Assembly (NCBI GenBank): GCA_029907105.1
Contig: JARYMM010000038.1
Location: 1-33,962 of the forward strand
Direction: 5' to 3'
Source: Anaerolineae bacterium
GTDB taxonomy: Bacteria > Chloroflexota > Anaerolineae > UBA3071
DNA length: 33,962 nucleotides
Each line of letters opens with the position of its first letter. Within the stretch, counting starts at the first letter, position 1. The position numbers and the translations under genes are program-made. Shown here in pieces: positions 16,913 through 24,999 of this stretch. The notes below the pieces were generated by a model. It was not told where the DNA came from, ran no database searches, and worked only from the letters and a program-made list of their open reading frames with translations.

Positions 16913-18475
16913 CCTCGCGCCCCCGGTTCCCCACACCCACTGCACCAAACGAGGCCACTCATCCAGACCTAACCACTGGCCCGCCAGCAGATACAGCAGA
17001 CCGCCCAGGGTGCCTGTGGCCGCGCTGGCCAGCAGCGCGCCGACGGCCGAACCCGTCTCCACCAGATGGCCCGCCAGCAGCCACCCGCCCCAGGCGGCCA
17101 ATCCGGCCACACAGGCTGCGCCGACCACCCGCGCCGTATACGATCCGAAATCCAGACCCCCCAGATGGCGCAGGAGCCAATACCCCCGGGCCATGGACAG
17201 CAGGGCGGTCAGCGTGGAAGCCCAGGCCAGGCCATACGCCCCGCTCAGGCGCATCAAAGCCCAGGCCAGAACGATGTTCGCGCCCAACATCCAGGCCATG
17301 TGATAGGTGGGAGTGCGCGCGTCCCGCCAGGTGTAGTGGGGGGTCAGCAACAATTCCACCAGCGCCAGGGCCGGCACGCCCAGGGCGTAGATGGCCAGCA
17401 ACGCGGCGGTGAGCGTCGTATCCCTGGCCTCAAAAGCGCCGCGCTGAAACAGCACCCGCACCAGCGGCACACTCAGAGCGGCCATCAGCGCCGCCACCGG
17501 CCAGGTGACGTAGCTCAGCAGGCGGTAGCCCAGGCGCAGGTTGCGGCGCAGGGCCGGCCAATCCTCCGCCTGGGCCGAAGCGGACAGCGTGGGCAGGGTT
17601 GCCGTGCTGACGCTGTTGGCAAAAACCTGGAAGAGCGCCAGGGACACCCGCCGGGCGTAGCTCAGGGCGGTCACGCTGCCGGCCGGCAGGAAGGAGGCCA
17701 GGAAGCGTTCGAAGATCAGCCCGCTGCGCCGCAAGCCGATGCCACCGGCGCGGACGGCGAACAGGCGCATGGCGACACGCACGTCCGGGTCGGAAAGGCT
17801 CCAGGAGAAGCGATAGCGGCCGCCGACCCAGGCCACCGCCACTGCCGACAGGCCCGCCTGTAGCAGGGCACCGACGACGTAACCGAGAGCCAGGGCCCGA
17901 ATGCCCCAGGCACGGTAACCGGCCAGCAACGTCGCCAGCGCGCCCACATAGCGCAAGACGTTGGCCGCCGCAGGCACGGCGAAGCGCTCCAGGGCGTTGA
18001 GCTGCGCCCGCATCACCTCGGCCAGGGCCAGCGGCGGCAACATCAGGAACAGGACACGCGTCAGCCAGGTGACTTCGCCGTGCAGTGAGGGGTCCAGTCC
18101 CGCGCCCACCAGAGCCGTGATCCGGCCGGCGCTCAGCCATCCCAGAACTGCCAGCACCCCCATCAGCAGGCCGCTCAGGTTCAGCAGACGGCTGAATACC
18201 GTCCAGGCCCGGGCGGGCTCCCCCTCCCGCAGCCCGGTCAGCACAGGCACCAACGCATTGACGTAGGAACTCTGCAAGACGAGCATGATGAACTGGGGGA
18301 CGGTGAAGGCGAGAAAGAAACCGTCCGTGGCCTGGCCGGCACCGAACAGGGCAGCCATGACCATGTCCAGAACCAGGCCCCCCAGCACGCCCAGGCCGTT
18401 GAAAAGCGAGATGATGGCCGAATGGCGCACGATCGCCCGGCCAGCCCCTTCGCCTTTTGGCAGCATCGGCTTCAT
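16889..18475 (-). CDS. MurJ/MviN-family lipid-linked oligosaccharide flippase (Wzx role likely), 528 aa
   Basis: This is a polytopic inner-membrane protein of the MOP superfamily with about 13-14 hydrophobic helices. The MurJ-like signature is strong: GLVLDMVMAALFGAGQATDGFFLAFTVP near the N-terminus, SYVNALVPVLTG and YARRVSLALFQVFANSVSTATLPTLS. Although MurJ flips lipid II, members inside polysaccharide operons probably flip undecaprenyl-linked repeat units. No other Wzx candidate is present here, so that role is inferred. The ATG at 18475 is chosen over a TTG one codon upstream; the Wzz stop is 3 bp away. The C-terminus is repeat-encoded. Confidence 0.9.
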   Translation of the reverse strand: MKPMLPKGEGAGRAIVRHSAIISLFNGLGVLGGLVLDMVMAALFGAGQATDGFFLAFTVPQFIMLVLQSSYVNALVPVLTGLREGEPARAWTVFSRLLNLSGLLMGVLAVLGWLSAGRITALVGAGLDPSLHGEVTWLTRVLFLMLPPLALAEVMRAQLNALERFAVPAAANVLRYVGALATLLAGYRAWGIRALALGYVVGALLQAGLSAVAVAWVGGRYRFSWSLSDPDVRVAMRLFAVRAGGIGLRRSGLIFERFLASFLPAGSVTALSYARRVSLALFQVFANSVSTATLPTLSASAQAEDWPALRRNLRLGYRLLSYVTWPVAALMAALSVPLVRVLFQRGAFEARDTTLTAALLAIYALGVPALALVELLLTPHYTWRDARTPTYHMAWMLGANIVLAWALMRLSGAYGLAWASTLTALLSMARGYWLLRHLGGLDFGSYTARVVGAACVAGLAAWGGWLLAGHLVETGSAVGALLASAATGTLGGLLYLLAGQWLGLDEWPRLVQWVWGTGGARQAIGDER

Positions 18476-18478
18476 CAA

Positions 18479-19747
18479 TTACCCTCGGACAGGGCGATTC
18501 TGCGCCCGCTCCCCCAGGAGCAGGGCGGCCAGCACGCCGAGCAACCCGCCCAGCACGCCTCCCACGGCGGTGTTGAGGGGCAGGCGAGGCGCTACCGGCT
18601 CCTGGGGCAGGAACGCCGGGCTGACGAGCTGCACCCAACTGTCCTGCACCTCGGTACGGGTCTCCATCTCTTTCTCCTTGAGGGCGAAGATGATGTACGA
18701 CTCCTCGGCCAATTGCCGCTCGCGCACCAGGGCCGCCAGTTGGCGAAACTTCTCCGCCAATTCCGTCTGCAAGGCATGGACGTCAGCCTGCAGGGCGGCG
18801 ATGAGGTCATCCAGGGCCATCGCCTCGGCGCGCAGGGCCTCCAGCACGGCGCCGATGTCCTGTGTAGCCAAAGCTGCCGCATCCAACCGGCCACGGGCAG
18901 TGATCACCTCGTTGGAGCTCAGCAGCTCCAGGGGCAGGTCACTGCCGCGGGCATCGCCACGCCCCTGCAGGGCTTCCGCCTGCCCTATGAGCACCTTCAA
19001 CACGTCGCGGGCGGCCAGGTAGCGGCCCAAAGTCAGGTTTTTGGTCTGCAGGGCCTCCCCCCGAGCGCCGTAACGTTCGTACAGGCCGAAGAGGTTGCGC
19101 GCTTCGGTCAGGCCGGATTGGCGCGAGAGCGTGGCGGGATACTGGATGTTGTCCACCAGCCCCACGCCCGTTTCCCGCTGGAAGGTCTCCAGGTTCTCCT
19201 CTGCCTGGCTCAGCCTGGCCTGCGCTGTGGTCAGAGAGGCACGGATGTCCTCTTCGACGGCGACAGGGAAACCATACAGCTCGTTGACAAGGGCGACATA
19301 TTCGCTGGCCCAGGTGTTCAGCAGTTGCTGCGCCAGGCCTGGGTCGTGGTAGCGGAAACGGATATGGAAGTAGCTGGTATCCCCGCCGACCTGCTCAGCC
19401 TCGATGTGCTCTATCAGCCTGCCCGGGGAGCGTTGTTCAGGGGGCAATGCCTCTCCCATAGCCATCACCACCCGCGCTTCCAGTTCCGGGTTGCGCAGCA
19501 GGTTGAACAGTGTGCGATTCATCTCGCGGCTTAACCCCAGCTCCAGGCTGGAACGCAAACGGCTGTCGAAATCGGCATCCAACTTGGGCGTGGTCGCCAA
19601 CAGGGTAGCCTCCACCTCGTAGAGCGGCGGCAAGGCCAGGCTGATCAGAAAACCGGCCAGAGCGCCGACGAGAGCCATAGCCAGCACCACCGGCCAGCGA
19701 CGCAGCACGATGCGCACGTAGCGACCCAGGTCAATCGTATCGTTCAT
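18479..19747 (-). CDS. Wzz-like polysaccharide co-polymerase (chain-length determinant), 422 aa
   Basis: An inner-membrane protein with two TM helices flanking a long periplasmic coiled-coil region, which sets polymer length together with Wzy. TM1 is VVLAMALVGALAGFLISLAL, followed by the Wzz-type PPLYEVEATLLATTP. Heptad-rich helices run from about 170 to 365 (ASLTTAQARLSQAEENLETFQRE, then ALDDLIAALQADVHALQTELAEKF). The C-terminal TM2 is preceded by PQEPVAPRLPLN, the usual Pro-rich segment. No BY-kinase domain is attached or seen nearby. The ATG at 19747 has AGGAGGTG just upstream; the longer frame to 20824 is antisense to nothing but overlaps another gene in the wrong frame and is rejected. 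Confidence 0.93.
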   Translation of the reverse strand: MNDTIDLGRYVRIVLRRWPVVLAMALVGALAGFLISLALPPLYEVEATLLATTPKLDADFDSRLRSSLELGLSREMNRTLFNLLRNPELEARVVMAMGEALPPEQRSPGRLIEHIEAEQVGGDTSYFHIRFRYHDPGLAQQLLNTWASEYVALVNELYGFPVAVEEDIRASLTTAQARLSQAEENLETFQRETGVGLVDNIQYPATLSRQSGLTEARNLFGLYERYGARGEALQTKNLTLGRYLAARDVLKVLIGQAEALQGRGDARGSDLPLELLSSNEVITARGRLDAAALATQDIGAVLEALRAEAMALDDLIAALQADVHALQTELAEKFRQLAALVRERQLAEESYIIFALKEKEMETRTEVQDSWVQLVSPAFLPQEPVAPRLPLNTAVGGVLGGLLGVLAALLLGERAQNRPVRG

Positions 19748-19773
19748 GACACCTCCTCTCGTTACCAATCGGG

Positions 19774-21777
19774 TTATCGGTAATAGTACGGGATGACCAC
19801 ACCCAGCAGTGATCCGGCATCTAGCAGGGCCATTCCACAGGCAGGCACGAGCCACCAGCGCCGCCAGCGCAGACGCGTGCCCCAGCCACTCCAGCCCGCT
19901 GTGAAAAGCACTGCCCAGGGCACCAGCCCCGGGAACAGGTAACGACCTTGCGGCTGCCAGATGCGCCCGATCATGGGCAAAAAGGTCACGGCGACGATCA
20001 AAGCCCCCTGCCAGCCCAGCCAGGCCAGCGCCTGCCGTTGCCAGCGCTCGGGCAGAAGCTTCCCTGCCCAGCGCCATCCGATGACCGCTCCCAGCGTGGC
20101 CAGGGCGGGCAGGACATAGGCCCACAACGGCAACGGCAAGGTCAGCCAACCGAAATCCCCCCAGAAGTTGCCGAAAGTGACCGCCAGGTAGAAACCGTAG
20201 CGACGCAACGAGGCGACGTCGTAGCTGGCCGGGTCCAGGAGCCCCTGCCCGAACCAGAGCGGCAAGCGCAGGCGGTCCGCCATCCAGCCCTCCCAGCGCC
20301 GCTTGGGGGCCTCGGCCGAGCCGTTGCGCAAAAGCTCCCCCTGCGGGCCGCGCAGGCTGAGGTCGTCGAAAAAGAGCATCGGCGAACCACGATCGCTTTC
20401 CGCCGGCGCCAGGACGACGCGCAACCGCTCCGCGTCGGCGGCCAGGCGGTGGCGCAGTTCGAAGGCCTGCCAGCGCGGTTGCAACGGCACAATCTGCGTC
20501 GCGCCCATCCCGCCGTCGTCTATGGCGACCTGCGCCTGAGCCTCCCCGGCGGCCCAGGCCCACAAGCGCAGGGTCACCTCCTGGCCTTGCAGGCGGCGCA
20601 CCTGATTGGCCGGGAGGCTCTGCACCAGCCAGGCCTGCTGCCGGGGTTGCAAAGCCGGCAAGGACAGTGCCCATGTCCCACTGTGGGCCATGGCCGAGGA
20701 GCGCGCCGGGTAGCGCCAGGTGCCGCGGCGGCCCCAGGCCGCGGCCTGGCCAGGCACCGGCTGCCAGGCCAGGAAGCCCAAAGCCAGCAGCAAACCGCTG
20801 AGGACCACAAGGCCCGGCCACCACCCCAGATGGGACGCGGATGGCCGCACACGAACACGGAACAATCTCAAGGCCGCCGGGATCAGGACAGCCGCTGCCA
20901 GCGGCAGGGCAATCAGGCCGCTTTTCTTGCTCAGCGGCAACAACACGGCCAGCCCTGCCAGGGCCAGCAGGCGGCGTCCGTTCCAGCCACGGCGGCAGCC
21001 ACGCACCAGCGTGAAGGCCAGCGCCGCACCGCCCAGGTTCACCAGGGCATCATTGTTGGCCGATGCGCCGATAAAAGCGGCCATCGGATGGAAGCCCAGC
21101 CAGGCGGCAACGGCCAGCGGCAGCATCCGGCGGGTCGGCCACAGCTCTCGTGCCGTGAGCCAGCCGAAGAGCGCCACCCCCGCGCTTAGCGCTGCCGAGT
21201 AGACCCGTATGGCCCAAAGCTGGCGCTCGATGCCGGGCAGCAGCCGACAGAAAAGCGCCGGCAGCCCATAGTACAGCGGCGGCTCATCGGTCACCTGCGT
21301 GCCCGCGTGACGCAGCCAGAAGTCCCCCGCTTCGGCGAAAGTGACCGGCAGCGGATCGGGTGTCAAGCCGCCCAGATATTCCCAGAAGCGGTGGGCGGCC
21401 AGCGAGCGCAGAATCTCCTCCTGCAACCCGGGAGAGATGTCGGCCGGCGTCAGAAAAGGCCCCTTCTCGGCCAGCAGACGGGCGTACTCGACATGCAACG
21501 GCTCATCAGGGGCCTGCCAGGGCGGAACCACCGTCGCCCACAATATCCCATGCGCCCAGGCCCCCAAAAAGATGAGCAGAGCGACCGCCGCCTGAGCCGG
21601 AGTGCGGAGGAGCGGAGGAGCGAAGGTGCTCCCCTGCTCCTCTGCACCTGTTCCTTCGCTTTGCTCAGGACTTCGGCTCCCTTGCTCCCCTGCTCCCTCG
21701 CTCCTCTGCACCTCTGCTCCCTTGCTCCCTCGCTCCCCTGCACTCCGGCACCCCCAGACACCTTCATCGCAGCACAC
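19774..21777 (-). CDS. DUF2142-type GT-C membrane protein with inserted beta-sandwich domain, up to 667 aa
   Basis: A polytopic membrane protein resembling DUF2142/GT39-type glycosyltransferases that use polyprenyl-linked sugars. After TM1 comes VVPPWQAPDEPLHVEYARLL, with the acidic DE expected for the GT-C active site, then DEPPLYYGLPALF and FIGASANNDALVN. A soluble insertion between TM segments (about residues 335-490) has a carbohydrate-binding-like pattern: GTWALSLPALQPRQQAWLVQ, WQAFELRHRL, LFFDDLSLRGPQGELLRNGSAE. It may sense or bind glycan outside the membrane. The first 60 residues are repeat-encoded, so the true start is uncertain. The GTG at 21777 overlaps the upstream gene by 14 bp, while an ATGA-overlap ATG at 21767 lies in another frame. 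Confidence 0.85.
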   Translation of the reverse strand: MCCDEGVWGCRSAGERGSKGAEVQRSEGAGEQGSRSPEQSEGTGAEEQGSTFAPPLLRTPAQAAVALLIFLGAWAHGILWATVVPPWQAPDEPLHVEYARLLAEKGPFLTPADISPGLQEEILRSLAAHRFWEYLGGLTPDPLPVTFAEAGDFWLRHAGTQVTDEPPLYYGLPALFCRLLPGIERQLWAIRVYSAALSAGVALFGWLTARELWPTRRMLPLAVAAWLGFHPMAAFIGASANNDALVNLGGAALAFTLVRGCRRGWNGRRLLALAGLAVLLPLSKKSGLIALPLAAAVLIPAALRLFRVRVRPSASHLGWWPGLVVLSGLLLALGFLAWQPVPGQAAAWGRRGTWRYPARSSAMAHSGTWALSLPALQPRQQAWLVQSLPANQVRRLQGQEVTLRLWAWAAGEAQAQVAIDDGGMGATQIVPLQPRWQAFELRHRLAADAERLRVVLAPAESDRGSPMLFFDDLSLRGPQGELLRNGSAEAPKRRWEGWMADRLRLPLWFGQGLLDPASYDVASLRRYGFYLAVTFGNFWGDFGWLTLPLPLWAYVLPALATLGAVIGWRWAGKLLPERWQRQALAWLGWQGALIVAVTFLPMIGRIWQPQGRYLFPGLVPWAVLFTAGWSGWGTRLRWRRWWLVPACGMALLDAGSLLGVVIPYYYR
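21600..21752 (-). repeat. CCCTGCTCC/TTGCTCCC word repeat encoding the N-terminus of the DUF2142 protein
   Basis: Irregular tandem words (CTCCCTTGCTCCC, TCGCTCCTCTGCACC and others) plus one copy of the 32-bp core GTTCCTTCGCTTTGCTCAGG... (21650-21681) seen twice at 15101-15180. All are in frame with the membrane protein. Confidence 0.85.
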
Positions 21778-24070
21778 AGGGCAGGAAGCACTGATGCACT
21801 TCGCCCGTTACGACCAATTCCAGGAGGGGAATGGCATCATCGGTCATGCGTGCACCGGTGGCGTCGTAGGCTGGCAACCGTTCCCCTTCCGGCAGGCGAT
21901 AGAGCCCGGTCCGGAGCTGATACACCCCGGCCGGCAGGTCCGCAGGCAAACGCAACAACCGCTCGTCCCGCACCACCTCTCCGACGGCCCACAGGTCGGT
22001 CGGATACTCTCCGCCACAGGGCGGCCCATCCTGCCCGAAGACGAAACGCCCATCGGCATCCAGAAGATGCATGAAGACGATGTAGTCGCCCTGCACAGGT
22101 GCCTCCGCCCGCCAGTAGAGGGTAAGCGGATAGATGCGACCCCACGGCCTTTGGGGAGTCCCGCCGTCAACACCGGCCAGAGTGATGCGCCCCCCGCCGG
22201 CCTCCTCCAGCGTGTAGCGCAGCGGGGTTTCCCAGGCGTACGCCGGCGGCTGCGCGGCGCGCACCGGCACCCGCCCGAACACGGCTCGCTCGCCCAGGGG
22301 GTTGCCCTGAGGGTCGTAGGCCGGGAGGTGGACCTGCTCCTGCTCGTCCACGAAGAGGGCCACAGCCACGCGGCCACCCACGGGCACCGGCACCCCTTCA
22401 GCGATTTTCAGCCAGTAGGTCTCACGGAAGAGGTCGCCCGGCCGCCACAGCGTGGTGGCGAAATTGCCGTTGCCGGGATAGTGATTGCGGCTGCCGTAGG
22501 ACTGCTCGCCCGCGCCCAAAAGGTGCACGCCCACGGTGTAATTCTTGTCCATCGGGGCCAGACCCCGCCACCACAGGGTGACGGCCAGCCCTTCGCCCGG
22601 GTGCACAGCCTGCGGCCACAGGTCGTAGGCCACCAGTTCCGCCTGGCCGTCGAAGGTGACGCCCAGCCGCTGCGCCTGTGCCGGCAGGTCCGCTTCGCTC
22701 AGCAGGGGCGGCGGCGCATAGGCGGGGCGAATGAGACCAAAGGGCACCCAGAGCGCCGCGGCCAGGACCAGCAGGCTCAACGCCAGCGCCGCCCACTTTC
22801 GCTCGCGCGCCGGCAGCCACTGGCTCAGCCCCCAGGTCAGGAGCAGGGCCACCGCCGGCAACGCCGGCAGCAGATAGCGCCCCCGCAGGAGCAGGCCGCC
22901 GCTGCGCAGCTCCAGATACAGCGGCAGGGCCACAACGCAGAGCGCATGGAGAACAAGCAGGCCCACGCCCCATTCAGGCCGGGCCCGGCGCTCCCGCCAG
23001 AGGCCCAGGAGCACGCCCCCGGCGGCCAGCGCGCACAGCACGGCCAGCACCGTGAAGACCGCCTCCCCCGGCCCCACGTTGCCCCAGCCGAAAGAGGCCC
23101 AGAAGGTGCGGAAACCGTAACGCAGGAGCCGCGGCAGATGGCCCCAGGCCAGCCCCTGCAGCAGGCCCCGCCGGGTCACCAGGTTGATCTGCTCCTGGAA
23201 ACGAGGCAACAGGTGGCCGGTGACAAGCCGGTTGCGCCAGAGCCAGCCGCCCACGGCCAGCACGGCGATCCCCAACCCCACTCCCAGCCAGCGCCAGAAG
23301 TCCCGGCTCAGATGGCCCGCCCGTCCGGCCCGGCCCAGGCTGATGGCCACGGCCAGCACCGCCAGGGGGAGCAAGGCCAGCGCCGTGAGCTTGGTCAACA
23401 CGGCCAGGGCAAGGGAAAGCGCCAGGCCCAGCAGCATGCTGCCGCGTGGCGGTTCCAGCGCCAGGCGAACGGCGAAATAGAGCGCCCAGGCCCCCAGAAC
23501 GCTGACCAGGACGTCGTTGGTGATGACGCTGTTAATGAACAGGAACTGGGGGGCAAAGGCGTATAGCGCCGTTGACCCCAGGGCCAGGAACGGCTGCTTG
23601 GGCCAGAGAAACCGGGCCAGCAGGTAGGTGGCCAGGCCGCCCACGGTGCCCATCAGCGCCGACATGAGCCGGGCCAGGTGGGCGGCCAGCACCGTGCCCC
23701 GCCAGGGAAAGCGCTCCACCTGTGGATCGTGGATGGCGAAATTGACCCCGCCCTCGCCGGTGCCGCGGGTGGCGTAGGGATTGACCACCGGCGTGAGGCC
23801 GTCGTCGGTGTCTACGGCCAGGACGGGCAGGGCGGCCAGGAGGTAGTAGAGGGGGGGCTGCGTGGCCTCGTCGTACTGGTACTCTTCGGTCAGCCGCTGG
23901 TCCGGCGGCGGCAAGGCCCGGTGGCGGGCCACGTACTCCACGAACTTGTAATGCGCCCATTCGTCGTGCGCTTCCCACAGAGGCACGACGACGCTATAGA
24001 GCACGCTCAGCGCCAGGTGGGCCAGCAGGATGGCCATGGCCAGCCAATGGGTTCTGTGCTTGAGCCGCAT
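21764..24070 (-). CDS. DUF2142-type GT-C membrane protein with C-terminal extracytoplasmic beta domains, 768 aa
   Basis: A polytopic membrane protein, probably a polyprenyl-sugar-dependent glycosyltransferase. TM1 is followed by VVVPLWEAHDEWAHYKFVEY, with acidic D-E and His, then ATQPPLYYLLAALPVLA and FLFINSVITNDVLVS, as in the DUF2142/GT39 group. About ten hydrophobic segments run to about residue 455. Residues about 470-760 hold two beta-sandwich units (AYDLWPQAVHPGEGLAVTLWW and ITLAG...IYPLTLYWRAEAPVQGDYIVF) that resemble each other. The tail reads HQCFLPCVLR, a FLPxxxR-type ending. The ATG at 24070 has GGGAG 4 nt upstream. It is the first gene of the polysaccharide operon. A possible promoter (TTGGCA-16-TGTGAT, complement of 24120-24147) lies inside the palindromic element upstream. 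Confidence 0.88.
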   Translation of the reverse strand: MRLKHRTHWLAMAILLAHLALSVLYSVVVPLWEAHDEWAHYKFVEYVARHRALPPPDQRLTEEYQYDEATQPPLYYLLAALPVLAVDTDDGLTPVVNPYATRGTGEGGVNFAIHDPQVERFPWRGTVLAAHLARLMSALMGTVGGLATYLLARFLWPKQPFLALGSTALYAFAPQFLFINSVITNDVLVSVLGAWALYFAVRLALEPPRGSMLLGLALSLALAVLTKLTALALLPLAVLAVAISLGRAGRAGHLSRDFWRWLGVGLGIAVLAVGGWLWRNRLVTGHLLPRFQEQINLVTRRGLLQGLAWGHLPRLLRYGFRTFWASFGWGNVGPGEAVFTVLAVLCALAAGGVLLGLWRERRARPEWGVGLLVLHALCVVALPLYLELRSGGLLLRGRYLLPALPAVALLLTWGLSQWLPARERKWAALALSLLVLAAALWVPFGLIRPAYAPPPLLSEADLPAQAQRLGVTFDGQAELVAYDLWPQAVHPGEGLAVTLWWRGLAPMDKNYTVGVHLLGAGEQSYGSRNHYPGNGNFATTLWRPGDLFRETYWLKIAEGVPVPVGGRVAVALFVDEQEQVHLPAYDPQGNPLGERAVFGRVPVRAAQPPAYAWETPLRYTLEEAGGGRITLAGVDGGTPQRPWGRIYPLTLYWRAEAPVQGDYIVFMHLLDADGRFVFGQDGPPCGGEYPTDLWAVGEVVRDERLLRLPADLPAGVYQLRTGLYRLPEGERLPAYDATGARMTDDAIPLLELVVTGEVHQCFLPCVLR

Positions 24071-24121
24071 CGGACTCCCTGACCCTGCTTGTTCCCCCGA
24101 TTCCAGCCGGATTCAGCAGAT

Positions 24122-24239
24122 CACAATCGCTGGCGGCGGATTGCCAAACTTGTCCTGAACAGTGAAGGATCCGCCGCAAGGCTGCTGGATCCTTCACTTT
24201 GTTCAGGGCAAGCCTGGCGATCCAGCAGGAACAATTGTG
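24122..24239. repeat. 118-bp imperfect palindrome (MITE-like) with flanking GATTCAGC direct repeats
   Basis: The arm 24122-24172 is an imperfect inverted copy of 24187-24239 (both meet at GGATCC, with a 14-nt loop). GATTCAGC stands on both sides (24110-24117 and 24249-24256), as a target duplication would. The arms contain the TTCACTTTGTTCAGGGC word that resembles the TTCGCTTTGCTCAGGAC repeat elsewhere in the window. Confidence 0.75.
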
Positions 24240-24297
24240 ATGACGTGAGATTCAGCGGATCGAGAAACACCGATTGGGCGAAGTTGAGCATCTGCCT

Positions 24298-24570
24298 CTA
24301 TGTGGCTTCCCTCGCTTTCTCCATCAACCACACATTGATCAGGGTTTCCGTAGATACACCTTGCTTGTGAGCGAGTGCGGTCAGTTTCTTTGCCAATGTC
24401 GGCTCTAACGCTGCGAGAAACACGCGTCGTTGGATGTCCACTTCAAAGTGTGCTTCTCGAGTCAAATCCCAATAGTCAGCCAAATCGTGGCTGTCCCAGA
24501 ACTCGGCTGCTTCTTCAAGGCTCTCAAAGTGCTTCGGAATCGGATCGCGTTTCACATTATTTCTTGCCAT
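24298..24570 (-). CDS. CopG/BrnA-like antitoxin, 90 aa
   Basis: A small DNA-binding antitoxin of the CopG_antitoxin type. The N-terminal toxin-binding part shows IPKHFESLEEAAEFWDSHDLADYWD, a hallmark of this family. The C-terminal half is a ribbon-helix-helix: RRVFLAALEPTLAKKLTALA and HKQGVSTETLINVWLMEK. The ATG at 24570 overlaps the end of the degenerate toxin gene by 14 bp, the usual toxin-first arrangement. It would normally repress its own operon. Since the partner is frameshifted, the antitoxin is probably an orphan. Intact and in family length. Confidence 0.88.
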   Translation of the reverse strand: MARNNVKRDPIPKHFESLEEAAEFWDSHDLADYWDLTREAHFEVDIQRRVFLAALEPTLAKKLTALAHKQGVSTETLINVWLMEKAREAT

Positions 24571-24840
24571 AGGTTCTTCTTTCCTTCTTTGTCATTTCTC
24601 TGGCACTCACAACCAATGCTTCATCTGTTGCCTTGTGAACAAAGTAAACAACCAGATAACGCCCAGACCCGGTTTGGCCGGTGCCGCATAGAGGTCTTCA
24701 CCTTCCACATCGCCAGTTTCGATGAAACGATAGCGAGGCGAACGATTGAGTATTTCTTCTACCTCATCAGTCGTAACACCGTGCTTCCATTGGAGTTTGT
24801 CAACGACGTTTCGTAGCCAGATGATTCCAGTTATCCTTAT
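24557..24840 (-). pseudogene. BrnT-like toxin gene, frameshifted and without a normal start codon
   Basis: The upstream part reads, in one frame, RITGIIWLRNVVDKLQWKHG...EVEEILNRSPRYRFIETGDVEGEDLYAA. Near 24685 the homology moves to another frame, which continues GQTGSGRYLVVYFVHKATD, ALVVSAREMTKKERRTYGKK and a stop at 24557. Together these give a complete BrnT-type ribonuclease toxin pattern. A single missing base after GCGGCA explains the shift. The expected first codon is ATA (24838-24840), with AAGG 8 nt before it. The alternative GTG at 24978 adds 46 residues unlike any toxin. Both defects point to decay. Sequencing error is the main alternative for the frameshift. Confidence 0.82.
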
Positions 24841-24999
24841 GTGCGATGCCTTGCTATCCTCAGAAACGATTTGGCCAAACTGCGGCGGATTGCCCGGCCC
24901 GCCGCCTTTCCAAGGGACGGTTCGCGGCCAACCTTTCGGCCCGAGCCTCAGGCCGAGAGCTGGCCGAGTTCCTGGCACTCCCCCAGGAGCGCACAGTGA
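24841..24999. other. junction DNA without a recognisable gene
   Basis: This lies between the toxin remnant and the truncated antiporter. A short plus-strand frame (24846-25028) ends GRELAEFLALPQERTVITWD, which looks protein-like but matches no family I know. A CGGCCAGCTCTCGGCC palindrome lies near 24955. It may be foreign DNA brought in when the antiporter was cut. Confidence 0.4.

Noticed and set aside
18479-20824. Long 781-residue version of the Wzz-like protein
   Set aside because: The first 359 residues lie in the wrong frame over the DUF2142 gene. The ATG at 19747 has a strong ribosome-binding site and starts a typical Wzz protein.
21602-23566. 654-codon plus-strand open frame
   Set aside because: It begins in low-complexity repeat and runs antisense to a well-supported membrane protein. 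It is dominated by Gln, Arg and His.
4984-24070. Tyrosine autokinase (Wzc/CpsD) expected in such loci
   Set aside because: No Walker A kinase domain is found on either strand of the locus, so the Wzz-like protein appears to act without one here.
24670-24700. Programmed frameshift in the BrnT-like toxin
   Set aside because: No slippery run or stimulatory hairpin is evident at the shift, and the start codon is also abnormal. Mutation or sequence error is more likely.
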